Assembly (NCBI GenBank): GCA_947480015.1
Contig: CANKBS010000024.1
Location: 1-54,913, forward strand
Source: Sphingobacteriaceae bacterium
Lineage (GTDB): Bacteria; Bacteroidota; Bacteroidia; B-17B0; Aurantibacillaceae
Reading direction: 5' to 3'
Length of the DNA: 54,913 bases
Shown here: piece after piece, positions 44,568 through 52,963 of the stretch
Numbering within the stretch: the stretch's first letter is position 1
Layout: every line of letters begins with the position of its first letter
Notes under the pieces: model-generated
What the model saw: only the letters and a program-made list of their open reading frames with translations
Database searches by the model: none
What the model was told of the DNA's origin: nothing
Program-made: the position numbers and the translations under genes

Positions 44568-45428
44568 TTAATTTGCTGCCAGAACTGCTCCCTTTTCTTT
44601 TAATTTATAATAGCGGTAACCGCCCCAAAGTGCGGCACCAATGGCTCCCGAATAAATGGCATCGGGATGCGTGATAAATTCGAGCTCCCCTTTTTTATTT
44701 TCGGTGGCCAGTTCTTCAATGGCTTGAATCATGCCTGAATTCATACCCATACCACCCACCAGTGCTACCGGTGATTCGGTGCGCAGTGAACCCAGTAATT
44801 TAATAACGCGCTGCGAAATAGAAATGTTAATGCCTTTCACAATGTTGGGCGTTGATAGTCCTTTGGATACCAAATTAATCACATCGGTTTCAGCCAACAC
44901 CGCACAAATACCCGAAGGTACTTCAGGATTATCGGCCTTTAACGACATGGGTCCAACTTCCTCAATGGCCAAACCTAAATACCGTGAAATATTTTCAATA
45001 AACTGACCCGAACCGGAAGCGCATTGCCCTGTCATTTTATAATCCATCACCTTTCCGCGGTTGTCTACCTTAATGGCCCTCACATATAGGCCACCCATAT
45101 CCACAACAGTTTTTGCTTTAGGTGCAAAAAAGATGCCACCACGGGCATGCGAGGTCATGCTATAAAAGTGTCCGGTTTTTCTTTCCACCATTTCACCTTC
45201 GCCGGTAGAGGCTAAATAGGCAATGTTTTTAGTGTAGTCGAGTTTGTTTCGCTCCAATATCGAATCCACTGCTTCTACAACCACATCTTTGGGATTACGT
45301 TTTCTAATTTTTTCAGTTTGTTTGTCTACCAACTGATGTTCATTGCCATTATGGTCGTACGACATTAAAACCACTTTCACATAACTTCCGCCTACATCCA
45401 CGCCCATTGTATAAATTTTGTTTTCCAT
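44568..45428 (-). CDS. bcrD: Benzoyl-CoA reductase ATPase subunit D
   Basis: 286 residues, ASKHA-fold ATPase of the BadF/BadG/BcrA/BcrD family. The nucleotide loop MGVDVGGSYVKVV (8-20), VDMGGLYVRAIKV (109-121), and the two cluster cysteines C136 (GQCASGSGQF) and C175 (GICAVLAETDV) are in place. In class I benzoyl-CoA reductase, the A and D subunits form the ATP-hydrolysing half and share one [4Fe-4S] cluster that drives electrons to the B and C subunits. It is the fourth gene in the order C-B-A-D, the same as the Thauera bcr and Rhodopseudomonas bad clusters. It is about the length of known BcrD. Confidence 0.92.
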   Translation of the reverse strand: MENKIYTMGVDVGGSYVKVVLMSYDHNGNEHQLVDKQTEKIRKRNPKDVVVEAVDSILERNKLDYTKNIAYLASTGEGEMVERKTGHFYSMTSHARGGIFFAPKAKTVVDMGGLYVRAIKVDNRGKVMDYKMTGQCASGSGQFIENISRYLGLAIEEVGPMSLKADNPEVPSGICAVLAETDVINLVSKGLSTPNIVKGINISISQRVIKLLGSLRTESPVALVGGMGMNSGMIQAIEELATENKKGELEFITHPDAIYSGAIGAALWGGYRYYKLKEKGAVLAAN

Positions 45429-45458
45429 TGTTTGTTTTTTTAAGGTTATTGTTCCGGT

Positions 45459-46880
45459 TTATTGTTCTTCTACGGCATTTGTTTTTTTAGCAGTCGGCAA
45501 ATCGGCACTGATGTTTCTTCGTGCAAACATGGCGCCACCTAAAGCTCCCATAAAAATTGAATCCGTATGAATGTTCATGGTTACCTCGCCGTAAGAATCG
45601 CCTACCATTTGTTTTACATATTTTAATACAGCCTGATTACGTGCCACACCACCGGTAAACGTAAATTCATTTTTTACGCCACCCGATCGGGCGATCAACG
45701 ACATGGCTCTTTGTACAATAGCTTTGTGTAATCCCGCTAAAATATTCGGACGCTCTTCGCCATTGTGTAACAATTCTTTTACCTCCGCTCCGGCAAACAC
45801 CGTGCAGGTTGAACAAATGGTGGTTTCTTTGGTCGAACTCATCGCTTCAGGACCCAATTCATTTAACGATAAACCAAATTCATCGGCAATGTAACCCAAG
45901 TACCTTCCGCAGCCAGCCGCACAGCGGTCGTTCATATGGAAGCTGGTTACTAAACCGTGACTATCTACCTGAATGGCTTTGGTATCTTGACCCCCAATAT
46001 CCAACACGGTGCGCGTATTTGGGAAAATGGCATGCGCGCCAAAGGCATGACATAATATTTCAGATTTAATACAATCTTCCGGAAAAGGCAGTAATGCTCT
46101 ACCGTAACCCGTACCCACCATTTTAGCAATGTGAATGTCTTCGCTGGCAATGGCTTCAATATGTTGGCGCAAAGTAATTTCAACATTTTTGTAATTATTT
46201 TTTACGGCATTCAGTTCGGCGTAATACCAATCTTCTTTGCTTCCATCTTCTTGCTGTTCGGCTAAACCTTGGTATTTTTCTTCCAACAAGGTCATTGATT
46301 CTAAAACCAATTCCTTAAAATTATACCGCACCATTTCGTTCTCAACCGGCGTAATACTTTTATCAAAGGCCAGCATCATGGGCTCGTAAAACTCACGTCC
46401 AATCAAGGCTATCTCGGCATTGTATTTTTCACTCACAATGTCGCGGAAGAACTGATTTTTAGATCCCAGATTACCGTGAATAAATTCGTTTCGAATTTGA
46501 GGCCGAATGTTTTCAATAATCGACGATATGCGTTCTAGAATCTCCGCCTTGTTATTATACGAAAATTCCGAAACGGTTTTTTTCAGTGTAATTTCTAAAC
46601 TCTCCATGCGGCGTTTAAATTGTTGGTACTGAAAAACGGTTCGGATGTCTTCCATGTACTTTTTAAATTCCGGCTTGGATTCCATATCCTGCTTAATGCG
46701 GTTAGAAAGTAGTGTGAAACGCGCATCATAAATCGCTTCTTCGCGGGCTATATCCGCCGCTACTTTGTAATTGGCTCTGGTATTCGTAATACCTCTTCCA
46801 ACAATTTCATCTTTATCGTTAATGATAACTGCCTTTGAAGTAGTGGAACCCAGATCGACACCTAAATAATATTTTTTCAT
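45459..46880 (-). CDS. bcrA: Benzoyl-CoA reductase ATPase subunit A
   Basis: 473 residues, the long member of the ATPase pair. It opens with YYLGVDLGSTTSKAVII (4-20), then has an insertion of about 190 mostly helical residues (about 55-245) that BcrD lacks. It continues with VLDIGGQDTKAIQ (292-304), C320 and C324 in DRCAAGCGRYLGY, and C356 and C359 in CSTCTVFAGAEV. Cysteines C320 and C359 correspond to the bridging cluster ligands. It pairs with BcrD to couple two ATP per electron pair in known enzymes. The long insert favours the Bcr rather than the shorter Bzd ATPase form, but the subtype needs a tree. It lies 30 bases from both bcrB and bcrD. Confidence 0.92.
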   Translation of the reverse strand: MKKYYLGVDLGSTTSKAVIINDKDEIVGRGITNTRANYKVAADIAREEAIYDARFTLLSNRIKQDMESKPEFKKYMEDIRTVFQYQQFKRRMESLEITLKKTVSEFSYNNKAEILERISSIIENIRPQIRNEFIHGNLGSKNQFFRDIVSEKYNAEIALIGREFYEPMMLAFDKSITPVENEMVRYNFKELVLESMTLLEEKYQGLAEQQEDGSKEDWYYAELNAVKNNYKNVEITLRQHIEAIASEDIHIAKMVGTGYGRALLPFPEDCIKSEILCHAFGAHAIFPNTRTVLDIGGQDTKAIQVDSHGLVTSFHMNDRCAAGCGRYLGYIADEFGLSLNELGPEAMSSTKETTICSTCTVFAGAEVKELLHNGEERPNILAGLHKAIVQRAMSLIARSGGVKNEFTFTGGVARNQAVLKYVKQMVGDSYGEVTMNIHTDSIFMGALGGAMFARRNISADLPTAKKTNAVEEQ

Positions 46881-46910
46881 GATTTTGTGTTATTATTTAT
46901 AAAAAGCCTT

Positions 46911-48203
46911 TTATACGGCTGCTTCTGTTTTTTTAATCGTTTTGGTTTGTTCTAACATTTGGAAATACGATTCCAAACGGTTTTTAATATTGGAGTAAGA
47001 AAAATAACGTGGGTCAACTAAATCCGATTCAATAAATCCTACAGGCACTTCCAATCGGTCTTCAATGGCCCGCATCATAGGAAGTTGGCCGGCAGAGAAG
47101 GAATTACAACTTTTTATCGAATTGGTAATATAACCATCGGCTTTATAATCGGTAATTGATTTCGCTAATAAATCGATGCGTTGTGGAATATTTAAATTGG
47201 TATAACAATTCATACAGTATTCAGCCAATGATTCTAATGGTCGAGTAGCGTCATGACGCCAACCGTTATCATAAACCCCACCTACTTTGGTGTAAGAAGA
47301 GGCTACAATCACTGCGCCCATATCGTAAAACAATTTCCAAAATTCCCTAAAACTGGTCCAGTTAGGCGGACCTTCCACTACCAAACGGTATTTCTCTTCT
47401 TTCATTTCACCTTCAGGGGTTATTGGGCCCAAACCCAAGCGTATACGTTCCTGAATTTCTTTGTACAGTTCTTTGTAGTAATCAACCGCCTCTTGTGTGC
47501 CTCTGAAACCAATGTTAATTGGTCCGATATAATAAACACCCGCAAAATAGGCATCAATGGGCGAAGGCACATGTTTGGTGGTATCAAAAATTTTAGTGAT
47601 CCAGTCTTGCGCTTCTTTAGCCAATACTAAATGACGTTTTAGTTTTTCTTCATCGTATTTGACACCACTTACCGCTTCCATTTGAGGAATTACTTCCTCT
47701 TTAAATTGTTTCACCATGTACTGCGTCATTTCAGGCGTCATTTCAGCGTTTTCCTGATAAGGCGTGTGAACCATAATGACCTTAGCTTTGGGGTATTCCC
47801 GTTTTAAGGTCTCGAACCATTTTAAAAAGGTAAAACAACCCGTATAACTCAGCAATAAAATATCCGGTTCAGGAATTTTTAAACCAGTTGGACCAATGTT
47901 CCCTTTCATCATCATCCCTACATCGCACTTTACATAGGTGCAAACATCTTCCGAGTGGGCGTTGCGTTCGGCTTCTTTAATATACGATGCCGATTTTTTT
48001 CGCATGGCACTCTGCAAGGCATTAATTTCGGGGTATACCGGTAAAAGGTCAAATGTTCTGATCAACTCCGAAAGATTGCCGGGAATAAACGTATAACATA
48101 CCTTTTTTCCGTTTTCTTTTGCATTGGCCAAATCATTAAAAAGTCCATCAATCATCTCCTTTTGGAGAATCATGCTTCTTTCTTTTTGTGCTTCTTGTGA
48201 CAT
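46911..48203 (-). CDS. bcrB: Benzoyl-CoA reductase subunit B
   Basis: 430 residues, HgdB-family catalytic subunit. Conserved stretches include KVCYTFIPGNLSELIRTFDL (34-53), HSEDVCTYVKCDVGMMMKG (83-101), LSYTGCFTFLKWFE (118-131), VEGPPNWTSFREFWK and NSIKSCNSFSAGQL near the C-terminus. Cysteines C36, C88, C93 and C123 are candidate Fe-S ligands. With BcrC it binds the clusters and the aromatic ring that is reduced to the 1,5-dienoyl-CoA. The similarity to known BcrB/BadE sequences runs through the whole length as far as I can recall it, so an orthologous role is likely. It lies 25 bases after bcrC. Confidence 0.93.
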   Translation of the reverse strand: MSQEAQKERSMILQKEMIDGLFNDLANAKENGKKVCYTFIPGNLSELIRTFDLLPVYPEINALQSAMRKKSASYIKEAERNAHSEDVCTYVKCDVGMMMKGNIGPTGLKIPEPDILLLSYTGCFTFLKWFETLKREYPKAKVIMVHTPYQENAEMTPEMTQYMVKQFKEEVIPQMEAVSGVKYDEEKLKRHLVLAKEAQDWITKIFDTTKHVPSPIDAYFAGVYYIGPINIGFRGTQEAVDYYKELYKEIQERIRLGLGPITPEGEMKEEKYRLVVEGPPNWTSFREFWKLFYDMGAVIVASSYTKVGGVYDNGWRHDATRPLESLAEYCMNCYTNLNIPQRIDLLAKSITDYKADGYITNSIKSCNSFSAGQLPMMRAIEDRLEVPVGFIESDLVDPRYFSYSNIKNRLESYFQMLEQTKTIKKTEAAV

Positions 48204-48228
48204 GTTTTAAATTTTAAATGTGGTTGAA

Positions 48229-49419
48229 TTATTTTTGAAGAATTGGCATTGGTTCATCTTCCCATAATTTGATGGAATCGGAGAAGGCACCCACTTGTTC
48301 TTTAATCACTTTGTATTGATTAATGTTTTCGCTGAATTGAAAGGAGATGTAACGAATACCCAAGCGATTAAACGCATTTTGAAAAATAGGGGCATCGAGC
48401 AAACTCGGATCACAGAAACTGGCTGAAGCAAAAATTACGCCGTTGGCACCACGCTGCTCAACAATTTTAGCCAAACGGTATTCTTTCGGATTATCCACGT
48501 CATAAATAGAAGAGGAATATTGACTTTGTTTAATATAGGCATTGGCTATGGCTTCCAGGGGTTTGGCAGACGTGTCCTGAATGTCTCCCAAAATCATCCG
48601 CGATCCCAACATATAATCATCGTCCACCACATAACAACCGGCCTCTTCAATGGCCTTAATTAAACCAATAGCCGGCTGCTCACAAAAAGCACCCGAAATC
48701 ACCACCTTAATTTTATCCTGAGGGATCCCTTTATTTTCCTTAATTAATGCACAAACTATTTCAAGCATGGCATTGTGTTCTTCTACTGGAATGACAGTGC
48801 CTGCCCTTACGATGTAATATAATTCTTCACCGGTTAAACACCAAGGACGTTCCTGACGAATATCATAAATATCGGCTATCATTTTCCGATTTTTATTATA
48901 AAGGCTAATGGAATGATTTAAGGCTTCGGTGGTTACTTCAACATGATTGATGGCCTTAATATATCGTAAAACATGCTCCATTTCCTGCTGATAAAAAACC
49001 CCACCAATTTCAGGTAAAAAGTTTTGTGGAAAATCCATGTACTTTACAAACTTGCCAATTTTTTGTTGTTTAAAAATGCCCGACAAGTTTCTAATCACAT
49101 CGCAAATGGAGGGAAAAATAAAGCCATCCAAATGATCGAGGTGTTTATCTAATGCCAGCTCAATGATGCTGCGAGGAATATGGCAGATATAACTTTGGTA
49201 GTAGGCGTCGCCCTTGATAATTTGCTTGCGATCGCCCCCGCCAAAAATACCCACCGGCATAGCCCCGGCAGCATGAATAATTTCGCGTGGAAAATAAATA
49301 GGCATGTACCCAACAAGCACACGCCCTTCTTTTTCTGACTTCCAGTCGTTAGCTCTCGTAAACTTCAAATCGAAGGATTGAACCTTACAATACTCTATTA
49401 TTTCGTTTAGTGTTTTCAC
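48229..49419 (-). CDS. bcrC: Benzoyl-CoA reductase subunit C
   Basis: 396 residues, HgdB-family catalytic subunit and first gene of the operon. Marker stretches: VGYMPIYFPREIIHAAGAMP (36-55), FGGGDRKQIIKGDAYYQSYI (59-78), C79, and PSICDVIRNLSG with C106. It matches BcrC/BadD in length and N-terminal pattern. With BcrB it forms the ring-reducing module. The divergent SDR gene starts 216 bases away, and the gap carries a palindrome (49513-49523) that could be an operator. No Shine-Dalgarno-like sequence is seen, as expected for Bacteroidota. Confidence 0.93.
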   Translation of the reverse strand: MKTLNEIIEYCKVQSFDLKFTRANDWKSEKEGRVLVGYMPIYFPREIIHAAGAMPVGIFGGGDRKQIIKGDAYYQSYICHIPRSIIELALDKHLDHLDGFIFPSICDVIRNLSGIFKQQKIGKFVKYMDFPQNFLPEIGGVFYQQEMEHVLRYIKAINHVEVTTEALNHSISLYNKNRKMIADIYDIRQERPWCLTGEELYYIVRAGTVIPVEEHNAMLEIVCALIKENKGIPQDKIKVVISGAFCEQPAIGLIKAIEEAGCYVVDDDYMLGSRMILGDIQDTSAKPLEAIANAYIKQSQYSSSIYDVDNPKEYRLAKIVEQRGANGVIFASASFCDPSLLDAPIFQNAFNRLGIRYISFQFSENINQYKVIKEQVGAFSDSIKLWEDEPMPILQK

Positions 49420-49512
49420 GTTTTATGATATTAATACCTTTTTATCCTTTATTAGTTTAATTAGAACATTTCCTTATTACCAAATTAGAATCTATTTAAT
49501 TAAAAAAAAATG

Positions 49513-49523
49513 ATGATAATCAT
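49513..49523. promoter_or_regulatory. Palindrome in the bcr/SDR divergent promoter region
   Basis: ATGATAATCAT is a perfect palindrome around a central A, located about 95 bases upstream of bcrC and 113 bases upstream of the SDR gene. AT-rich sequence with near-matches to the -7 motif (TTAATTTG and CTAATTTG, read leftward) lies beside it. Function as an operator is a guess from position and symmetry. Confidence 0.35.
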
Positions 49524-49635
49524 GTAAATCAAATTAATTTCTAAAGGCCCGCTCCCAATGGATTTCGTAATTTTATGATAGGTTTTAATTCTGCAGAAAT
49601 CACGCGCTTGGTTGCTGTAGCCGAAAGTACAAATT

Positions 49636-50379
49636 ATGGAAAATTCTAAACTAATCGCCCTCGTTAGTGGCGCCATTAAAGGCATTGGCCGAGCCATTAG
49701 CATGAAACTGATACAAGAAGGTTTTTTTGTTGTTTTAGTGGATCTCGACGACATCAGCGGCAAAGCCATGGAGGCTGAATTACATGGACAAGCCATTTTT
49801 TATAAATGCAACATTGCCGAAGAACCGGAGGTGAAAAAGCTTTTTGAAACGGTACTTAACCAGTACAAACAAGTTGATTTACTGGTAAACAACGCCGGCA
49901 TCATTAAAGATAATATGATTTGGAATATGCCGGCCACCGATTTTGATCAGGTAATAAATGTCAACTTAAAAGGCACCTGGTTAATGTGTAAAGAAGTGGC
50001 TGTTATCATGAAACAACAAAATAAAGGGCGCATTGTAAACATCGCTTCAAGAGCTTGGTTGGGCAACAAAGGCCAGTCGAATTACTCGGCTTCCAAAGCC
50101 GGCATTGTTGGCTTAACCCGCGTACTGGCCCTCGAACTGGGTAAATATAATGTAAGCGTAAATGCCATAGCCCCCGGCTTAATTGACACCCCCCTTACGC
50201 AATCATTAAAAAAAGAAGTCCTGGATCAACTCATACAAGCACAACCCGGTAAAAACATTGGTCAACCCCAAGACATTGCCAATGCGGTAGCTTTTTTAGG
50301 ATCTTATAAAACGCAGTTTATTACCGGCCAAACCCTGTATGTTGACGGTGGTAAAAGCATCGGAGCTAATATGAGTTAA
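49636..50379 (+). CDS. Short-chain dehydrogenase/reductase (FabG-like)
   Basis: 247 residues, classical SDR: nucleotide loop SGAIKGIGRAIS (about 11-22), NNAG (about 89-92), catalytic serine in NIASRAWLG and YSASKAG with the Y-x3-K pair, and the C-terminal FITGQTLYVDGGKSIG. Acidic residues after the second strand (LVDLDD) suggest NAD. The closest functional labels are 3-oxoacyl-ACP or acyl-CoA reductase. It is divergent from bcrC with a shared 216-base control region, so coregulation with benzoyl-CoA degradation is likely. A role on 3-hydroxyacyl-CoA or acetoacetyl-CoA is inferred, not shown. Confidence 0.88.
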   Translation: MENSKLIALVSGAIKGIGRAISMKLIQEGFFVVLVDLDDISGKAMEAELHGQAIFYKCNIAEEPEVKKLFETVLNQYKQVDLLVNNAGIIKDNMIWNMPATDFDQVINVNLKGTWLMCKEVAVIMKQQNKGRIVNIASRAWLGNKGQSNYSASKAGIVGLTRVLALELGKYNVSVNAIAPGLIDTPLTQSLKKEVLDQLIQAQPGKNIGQPQDIANAVAFLGSYKTQFITGQTLYVDGGKSIGANMS

Positions 50380-50468
50380 GTATTTTATTTCACCCATAAT
50401 GTATCGCAAAGAGTTTCTTTTTTGTCCTGGAAATTTTCGTTGATAGATTTTACTTTTTTTGGGCGCCT

Positions 50469-50523
50469 CCCCCTGAAGCAGAAAGGCTTTGGTTAATTTT
50501 GGAAAGCCTTTCTCTTCAGGGGG
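50469..50523. repeat. Long stem-loop (about 20-base-pair stem)
   Basis: The arm from 50469 (CCCCCTGAAGCAGAAAGGCTT and onward) pairs with the arm ending at 50523 (GCCTTTCTCTTCAGGGGG) with few mismatches across an AT-rich loop. It sits about 90 bases after the SDR stop. It lacks a following T-run in the + direction, so it is more like a mobile palindrome than a classical terminator. Confidence 0.7.
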
Positions 50524-50538
50524 CCCTGCTAACACACA

Positions 50539-50571
50539 AGCCGGCTCAAAAGTTCACCGAACTTTTGCCCT
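50539..50571. repeat. Palindromic direct repeat, copy 1
   Basis: A 33-base unit beginning AGCCGGCTC and containing the inverted pair CAAAAGTTC/GAACTTTTG around ACC. It is repeated at 50651-50683 with one substitution (ACC to ACT). Confidence 0.85.
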
Positions 50572-50650
50572 GCTGTATCCCGCTTGCCCTGGCTAAGAGC
50601 GGGTAATTTGCTGCGGGGTCTTTGACTTAAGAGTCAAAAGCTTTCACACT

Positions 50651-50683
50651 AGCCGGCTCAAAAGTTCACTGAACTTTTGCCCT
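50651..50683. repeat. Palindromic direct repeat, copy 2
   Basis: Second copy of the unit at 50539-50571, 112 bases downstream. Between the copies are a perfect TTTGACT/AGTCAAA hairpin (50621-50638) and GGCTAAGAGCGGGT (50591-50604). The latter recurs inverted after copy 2 (50691-50704, 13 of 14 bases). The whole non-coding stretch 50380-50937 holds these repeats and no gene. Confidence 0.85.
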
Positions 50684-50937
50684 ACCCAAAACCCGCTCTA
50701 AGCCATGTCTGCACGGGGATGCCGCTTTGGTCAGTGGCGCAGTATTCAGAATTTAAAGCATCCAATATCATCAACGTAATTTAACTTCTATTCTTACTAT
50801 TATTGCCCTTAATCTGGAAATTTTCACCGTGTAAAATTTTATTGTATTATTTGTTTGTACTTAAATGCCCGAACAAACCAAGCTAGCGCTTCTCGCATGA
50901 AGGCTCTATAAATTCATTCTTTGAATAGAGAACTCTT

Positions 50938-51126
50938 CTATTTTTTTTTAGGTCGTAAATAAACAAGTAAAATAAACACGAGACTAAGTGCCAAGGCAGC
51001 ATAGAAAATAAAAATCCCTTCGGAGTTTTTGGTTCGGATATAAAGTTCGTATACAGGGCAAAAACTGCCGACTAAGGAAAGAAAAGCAATTCCGCTGATA
51101 ATATAAAAAAGTGGTTCTTTCGGCAT
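50938..51126 (-). CDS. Small two-helix membrane protein
   Basis: 62 residues from the ATG at 51126. The upstream ATG at 51174 would add 16 polar residues. Two hydrophobic helices (FYIISGIAFLSLVGSFCPVY and IFIFYAALALSLVFILLVYL) are separated by a polar turn (ELYIRTKNSEG), and the C-terminus is basic (RPKKK), consistent with a hairpin in the inner membrane with both ends in the cytoplasm. No family is recognised. It stands alone, divergent from the porin gene at 51406. Confidence 0.5.
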   Translation of the reverse strand: MPKEPLFYIISGIAFLSLVGSFCPVYELYIRTKNSEGIFIFYAALALSLVFILLVYLRPKKK

Positions 51127-51313
51127 AGCTTTTTGAGCACACTGGTTTCGCCTAAGGTAACTTAGCGCCAACAAAGTAAAGCTACCAGAAAAAGGATAAA
51201 TTTCTCAAATTTCTAAAATGAACGAAAATTTCAGTCTAAATTGTTTCGCTGTGAATTTCATCACAAACAGATAGTAACTGCGCCTATTTATTACCATTTT
51301 TTTAAGCTTTCAT

Positions 51314-51371
51314 AGCAGGTAGTACTTGCTAAAAAGTGATTATTATGTGTTATATTTTATGATTAGTTTTG
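51314..51371 (+). promoter_or_regulatory. Promoter with upstream palindrome for the porin gene
   Basis: TAGTTTTG (51364-51371) matches the Bacteroidota -7 consensus TAnnTTTG exactly and would start transcription about 25-30 bases before the ATG at 51406. No clear -33 TTTG is present. A 17-base near-palindrome, AGCAGGTAGTACTTGCT (51314-51330), lies about 55 bases before the expected start site, where an activator could bind in place of a good -33 element. Confidence 0.45.
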
Positions 51372-51405
51372 CTAAGAATTTACCGTTCCTATTTACAAAA
51401 AGACT

Positions 51406-52644
51406 ATGAAAGAAAAATATACTGTCATCCTTGTATTTCTTGTTTCAGTCGTGTTAACTAACAGCAACTATTACGCCCAACAGCGCGATTCCGTTCCTGT
51501 TCCCGAAAATAAAACGTCTAAATTTACGTTTAGTGGTTACGTTGACTTTAATTATTTTAAAAATTTAAATAATCCGCGATCCGGCTCTAACCTCGGCTTA
51601 AGCGGCTCAGCAAGGGCATTCGACCAGAAAGAAAACCAATTTCAGTTAGGCTTAGCGCAAACCAAAATCACCTATACCCGCGCTAAATCGGACGTGATGA
51701 TCGACCTCACCTTTGGGCCACATGCCGATTTAGGAAATTACGGAAATGTGATTGGACCCTTAGGAAACGGCTATTCCTCGTCATCCATTGCCATCAAACA
51801 AGCTTATTTCAATTATAAGTTTACTAAAAAATTCACCTTTACTGCAGGCCAGTTTGGCACCCACGTTTGCTACGAATTTATTGATGCGCCCCTTAATTAC
51901 AATTACTCCTTGTCTAATTTATTTAACAATGGGCCTTTCTATCACCTCGGCATTAAAGGCAGCTATGCCCTCAACAAAAAAATTATTGTCATGGCCGGTA
52001 TTGTAAACAACTGGGATAATTTATATGATAACAACAAATTTAAAACGGCAATAGCTCAGGTTAATGTGCTTGTTAGTAACAATTTTACCGTCATAGCAAA
52101 CTACATTGGTGGCCATGAAACTACTAACAGCGCCAGTTACCGCAATCACATCAGAGCCGCTAACGATAGTTTAAGTACCAATAATTTCAAACAATTACTC
52201 GATCTCATTATCACCTATAAAATTAGTCCAAAATTTACCCTAGCTATTAATGCGGTTGCCGGCGCATTAAACGGCAAACAAACGTCTGTAAGCGACACGA
52301 CTAAAAAAGTAAACTACACCAACAATTGGGGTGGCGTGGCTCTATATCTCAATTATCAATTCACCAAAAAATTCGGACTGGGTATACGCAGCGATTTTTT
52401 TGATAATACGGCAGGTGTGATGTACATCGGCAAAACAGACGTTCACTCCACCACCTTAACCGGTCGTTTTTCATTGGATGAAGATCATTTGTTTATTAAA
52501 CCCGAAGTACGAATGGATATTTATAAAAAATTAAATTACACCGGTCCGAGTGCAACCAACATACAGCAATTTGAAGATTCGAAAGGTTACTTTACTAAAA
52601 ACTCCCAAATTACTGTTGGCATGGCTTTTGTTTATGTCTTTTAA
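51406..52644 (+). CDS. Outer-membrane beta-barrel porin (OmpL/BBP2-like)
   Basis: 412 residues with a signal peptide (MKEKYTVILVFLVSVVLTNSNYYAQ), a short linker, then amphipathic strands through to a C-terminal aromatic end (MAFVYVF), typical of outer-membrane barrels. The start TFSGYVDFNYFKNLNNPR, then FQLGLAQTKITYT and IAIKQAYFNYKF with FTAGQFGT, recalls the beta-barrel porin-2 family. It probably allows small solutes through the outer membrane. Uptake of aromatic acids is an attractive idea because of the neighbouring catabolic genes, but nothing in the sequence shows the solute. Confidence 0.8.
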   Translation: MKEKYTVILVFLVSVVLTNSNYYAQQRDSVPVPENKTSKFTFSGYVDFNYFKNLNNPRSGSNLGLSGSARAFDQKENQFQLGLAQTKITYTRAKSDVMIDLTFGPHADLGNYGNVIGPLGNGYSSSSIAIKQAYFNYKFTKKFTFTAGQFGTHVCYEFIDAPLNYNYSLSNLFNNGPFYHLGIKGSYALNKKIIVMAGIVNNWDNLYDNNKFKTAIAQVNVLVSNNFTVIANYIGGHETTNSASYRNHIRAANDSLSTNNFKQLLDLIITYKISPKFTLAINAVAGALNGKQTSVSDTTKKVNYTNNWGGVALYLNYQFTKKFGLGIRSDFFDNTAGVMYIGKTDVHSTTLTGRFSLDEDHLFIKPEVRMDIYKKLNYTGPSATNIQQFEDSKGYFTKNSQITVGMAFVYVF

Positions 52645-52963
52645 TACAACAGCAGCGCTCTTTCTTCGCTTTAATTTTTCGATGCGCAGCCTTGCGTTTG
52701 CTATGAGTTCAGGCATAATTCAGTCATCGTTTATATAGCCGTTTTTTAACCAACATCTAGCCTATAGCTAACAAGTGGCTGGCATGCATTTTGAAACAAA
52801 AAAAATCCGTAAAAACACCAAAGGCCAATTGTTCTTTTTAATAAGCCTACCGGGCAAAAAGCGCCTTTAAAAAGCAGAGCTGCATTTGCGGGGGGAGGAT
52901 GTATGGCAGGGGGGGGGTAGAGTATATCTCCTAAATTTCTGAAATTAAACTAGGAGCAACAAA
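52645..52963. other. Intergenic region with G-tracts
   Basis: About 320 bases with no gene seen. It includes runs of six and nine G (52890-52895 and 52909-52917), which are unusual in this AT-rich sequence, close to the 3' end of the leftward Nudix gene. Confidence 0.5.
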
